Positions 29,801 to 30,906 of a stretch of DNA of 30,906 bases are shown one piece after another. Under the pieces are notes generated by a model. That model was not told the origin of the DNA. It saw only the letters and a list, made by a program, of their open reading frames with translations, and did no database searches. Positions within the stretch are counted from its first letter, which is position 1, and every line of letters starts with the position of its first letter. Made by a program: the position numbers and the translations under genes. Origin of the DNA: Patescibacteria group bacterium UBA5194 (GTDB lineage Bacteria; Patescibacteriota; Gracilibacteria; BD1-5; UBA6164); contig DHWA01000057.1 of NCBI GenBank assembly GCA_002412935.1, positions 1 through 30,906 of the forward strand. The letters run 5' to 3'.

Positions 29801-30906
29801 GATGCTAATAATAATATCACACTTTACGAATATGACAGTTTAAACAGATTAATTAAACAAACATATCCAGACTGAAATATCCTTACTCAAGAATATGATA
29901 TTTCATGAAATCTAGTTAAAAGAACAGATCCAAATGGAACTATAGTTACAAATAACTATGATGAATTAAATAGATTAATATCAAGAGATATTCAAACTTG
30001 AACAGGTGTACTATGAGTTACTAGTGAAACATATACTTATGATTCACTATGAAGATTAACTTCAGCTACAGATAGTAATTGAAATGATGTTAGCTTTGAT
30101 TTTGATAGTCTAAATAGATTACTATCTGAAAACAACTCAAACTCTACAGTTGATTATACATATGATATCTCATCAAATATTACAAGCATAAATAACACAA
30201 ACTATGCCTACGATATACAAAACAGACTACTATCAGTTAAAAATTGAACTGAAAATATAGCTGATTATACATACGATAGTTTAACTCAACTATCTCAAAC
30301 TCTTTGAAACTGAGTAACTACAAACTACAGCTACGATGAATTATTAAGATTAACTAGTTTAGGAAACTATGATTATTCATATAATACAACTTGAAATATA
30401 ACAAGTGATGGTAATGATTCATATTCGTATGATAATTTTGGTAGAATCATATGAGTAAACTATGACCAAGTAAATATTCCACAATTTAACTGAGACAAAA
30501 TAGAAAGATTCTTCTATGATAATGTTTGAAACAGAACAAGTCAAGAAAACTATACACTAAAAGAAATACAATCTGAAACTTGTACAGATGAAACAGTTGT
30601 AGAAGATATTACACTTCCAAATGGAAAAACAAAAACTGTAGAAAGAAAAGTAACAAACTGTACTACAGCTACAACACAAGTAGAAAAAGAAAAAAATACT
30701 CTTGTATACAATTCAAACTCACTAAACCAATACACAAAACTTCAAAATTTAAATAAAAATGATGAAGTTAAAAAAGAGTTTACATATGAGTATGATAACA
30801 ATGGTAATTTAATAAAAGATGATATAAACCAGTATATTTATGACTATAAAAATAGATTATTACAAGTAATCCAAAATGAATTTATAAAAGTAGATGAATT
30901 ATGAAA
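23870..30906 (+). CDS. Giant secreted subtilase / beta-propeller / RHS-repeat protein, 3' end outside window
   Basis: At least 2345 codons are open with TGA as Gly, and the gene runs off the right edge. A signal peptide or anchor (KYGFVVFLIVGVIFG, ending NVFA) is followed by a propeptide-like region and a subtilisin-like S8 domain with complete residues: D171 (ILDTGID), H206 (NGHGTQ), N299 (SAGNNN) and S361 (GTSFSAG). Residues about 541-887 hold eight YYxN...YRIKKDGSE repeats that resemble DUF5050 beta-propellers. A Cys-containing beta region follows, then a DUF6531-like segment (GDPINLNTGEFTYDN, near 1155). RHS/YD repeats (YDSLNRL, YDINGNLVK) fill the rest to the edge. RHS shells usually enclose a C-terminal toxin or effector, which would lie beyond the window. 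Function is inferred, not shown. Confidence 0.9.
25492..26530 (+). repeat. Eight coding repeats, beta-propeller-like
   Basis: Units of about 40 codons each end in RIKKDGSE or a close variant. Adjacent copies are almost identical in DNA: AGAATCAAAAAAGATTGATC recurs near 25690 and 25820. This points to recent tandem duplication. Eight KKDG-type motifs are countable: TE, SE, SE, SE (KDDG), SE, SE (KNDG), TQ and TD. Confidence 0.8.
27600..30906 (+). repeat. RHS/YD-repeat array
   Basis: Dozens of roughly 20-residue YD repeats with YxYDxxGNL and YDxLNRL patterns run from about residue 1245 to the window end. The Gly before N is nearly always TGA (as in DINGNLVKLTDANNN). Such arrays build the hollow RHS/Tc cocoon in known proteins. 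The usual conserved RHS core end and toxin are not reached. Confidence 0.85.
28648..28669 (+). repeat. REP-like palindrome inside the RHS coding region
   Basis: CCCTCTCC (28648-28655), loop TTATA and GGAGAAGGG (28661-28669) form a stem with one bulged A. It is GC-rich against an AT-rich gene and is read in frame as PNPLLIGEG (residues 1592-1600), which breaks the YD-repeat pattern. CCCTCTCC...GGAGAGGG palindromes are common dispersed repeats in other bacteria. Confidence 0.6.

Noticed and set aside
1..30906. Massive pseudogenisation, because genes break at TGA in the standard code
   Set aside because: The breaks fall at conserved glycines and frames continue in the same family; recoding of UGA explains them all.
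1..30906. UGA as tryptophan (code 4) or selenocysteine
   Set aside because: TGG is used at Trp positions such as FDRTW and DEAW, while TGA occupies Gly positions in P-loops. It is also far too frequent for selenocysteine.

Overview
The window comes from a very AT-rich bacterium that reads UGA as glycine (genetic code 25), so it most likely belongs to Candidatus Gracilibacteria (BD1-5/GN02) or Absconditabacteria (SR1). Under the standard code nearly every gene breaks into short pieces. With TGA read as Gly, 20 intact or window-truncated genes appear. TGA sits at invariant glycines of Walker A loops, ABC signature motifs, the SAM-binding loop, histidine-kinase G boxes and the subtilase active sites, while TGG still encodes Trp. 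All stops I found are TAA, apart from two TAG. Ribosome-binding sites are mostly weak or absent. I saw no tRNA, rRNA, CRISPR array or transposase.

Left part (263-3241, minus strand): a Fur-family regulator, an ABC ATPase and two ABC-2 type permeases, with a Fur/PerR-type box upstream. Next come a secreted protein with two thioredoxin folds (3451-4632, minus) and a PPK2-like protein with an altered P-loop (4768-5640, plus). The latter shares a palindromic terminator with a convergent two-component system (histidine kinase 5656-6921, response regulator 6941-7603, minus).

Middle (7844-12997): a plus-strand cluster of a small membrane protein, an EamA-type transporter and a patatin-like lipase. 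Its glycine codons are mostly GGN, unlike its neighbours, which suggests recent transfer from a standard-code donor. An internally deleted Nudix relic, two unrecognised genes behind a strong promoter, and a membrane-anchored methyltransferase (minus) follow.

Right-middle (13134-20323, minus): a secreted LT-motif repeat protein, a split MacAB-type efflux system (permease, ATPase, very long MacA-like adaptor), a small membrane protein, and a pilin-like protein fused to an FGE/C-type-lectin-like domain whose C-terminus resembles a diversity-generating-retroelement target. Three 11-bp-phased direct repeats of the form CTTAAN-N5-CTTAAN lie in front of the two-component operon, the LT-repeat gene and the small protein/efflux genes. 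I infer a local envelope-stress-like regulon.

Right end (20474-30906, plus): a SpoIIE/RsbU-type phosphatase, a VirB4/TraC-like ATPase, and a giant secreted protein (at least 2345 residues, running off the window) that joins a subtilisin-like protease, an eight-unit beta-propeller-like repeat, a DUF6531-like segment and a long RHS/YD-repeat region. Its start codon closes a perfect hairpin. This protease-RHS protein and the pilin-FGE fusion are the strongest candidates for undescribed surface or contact systems.
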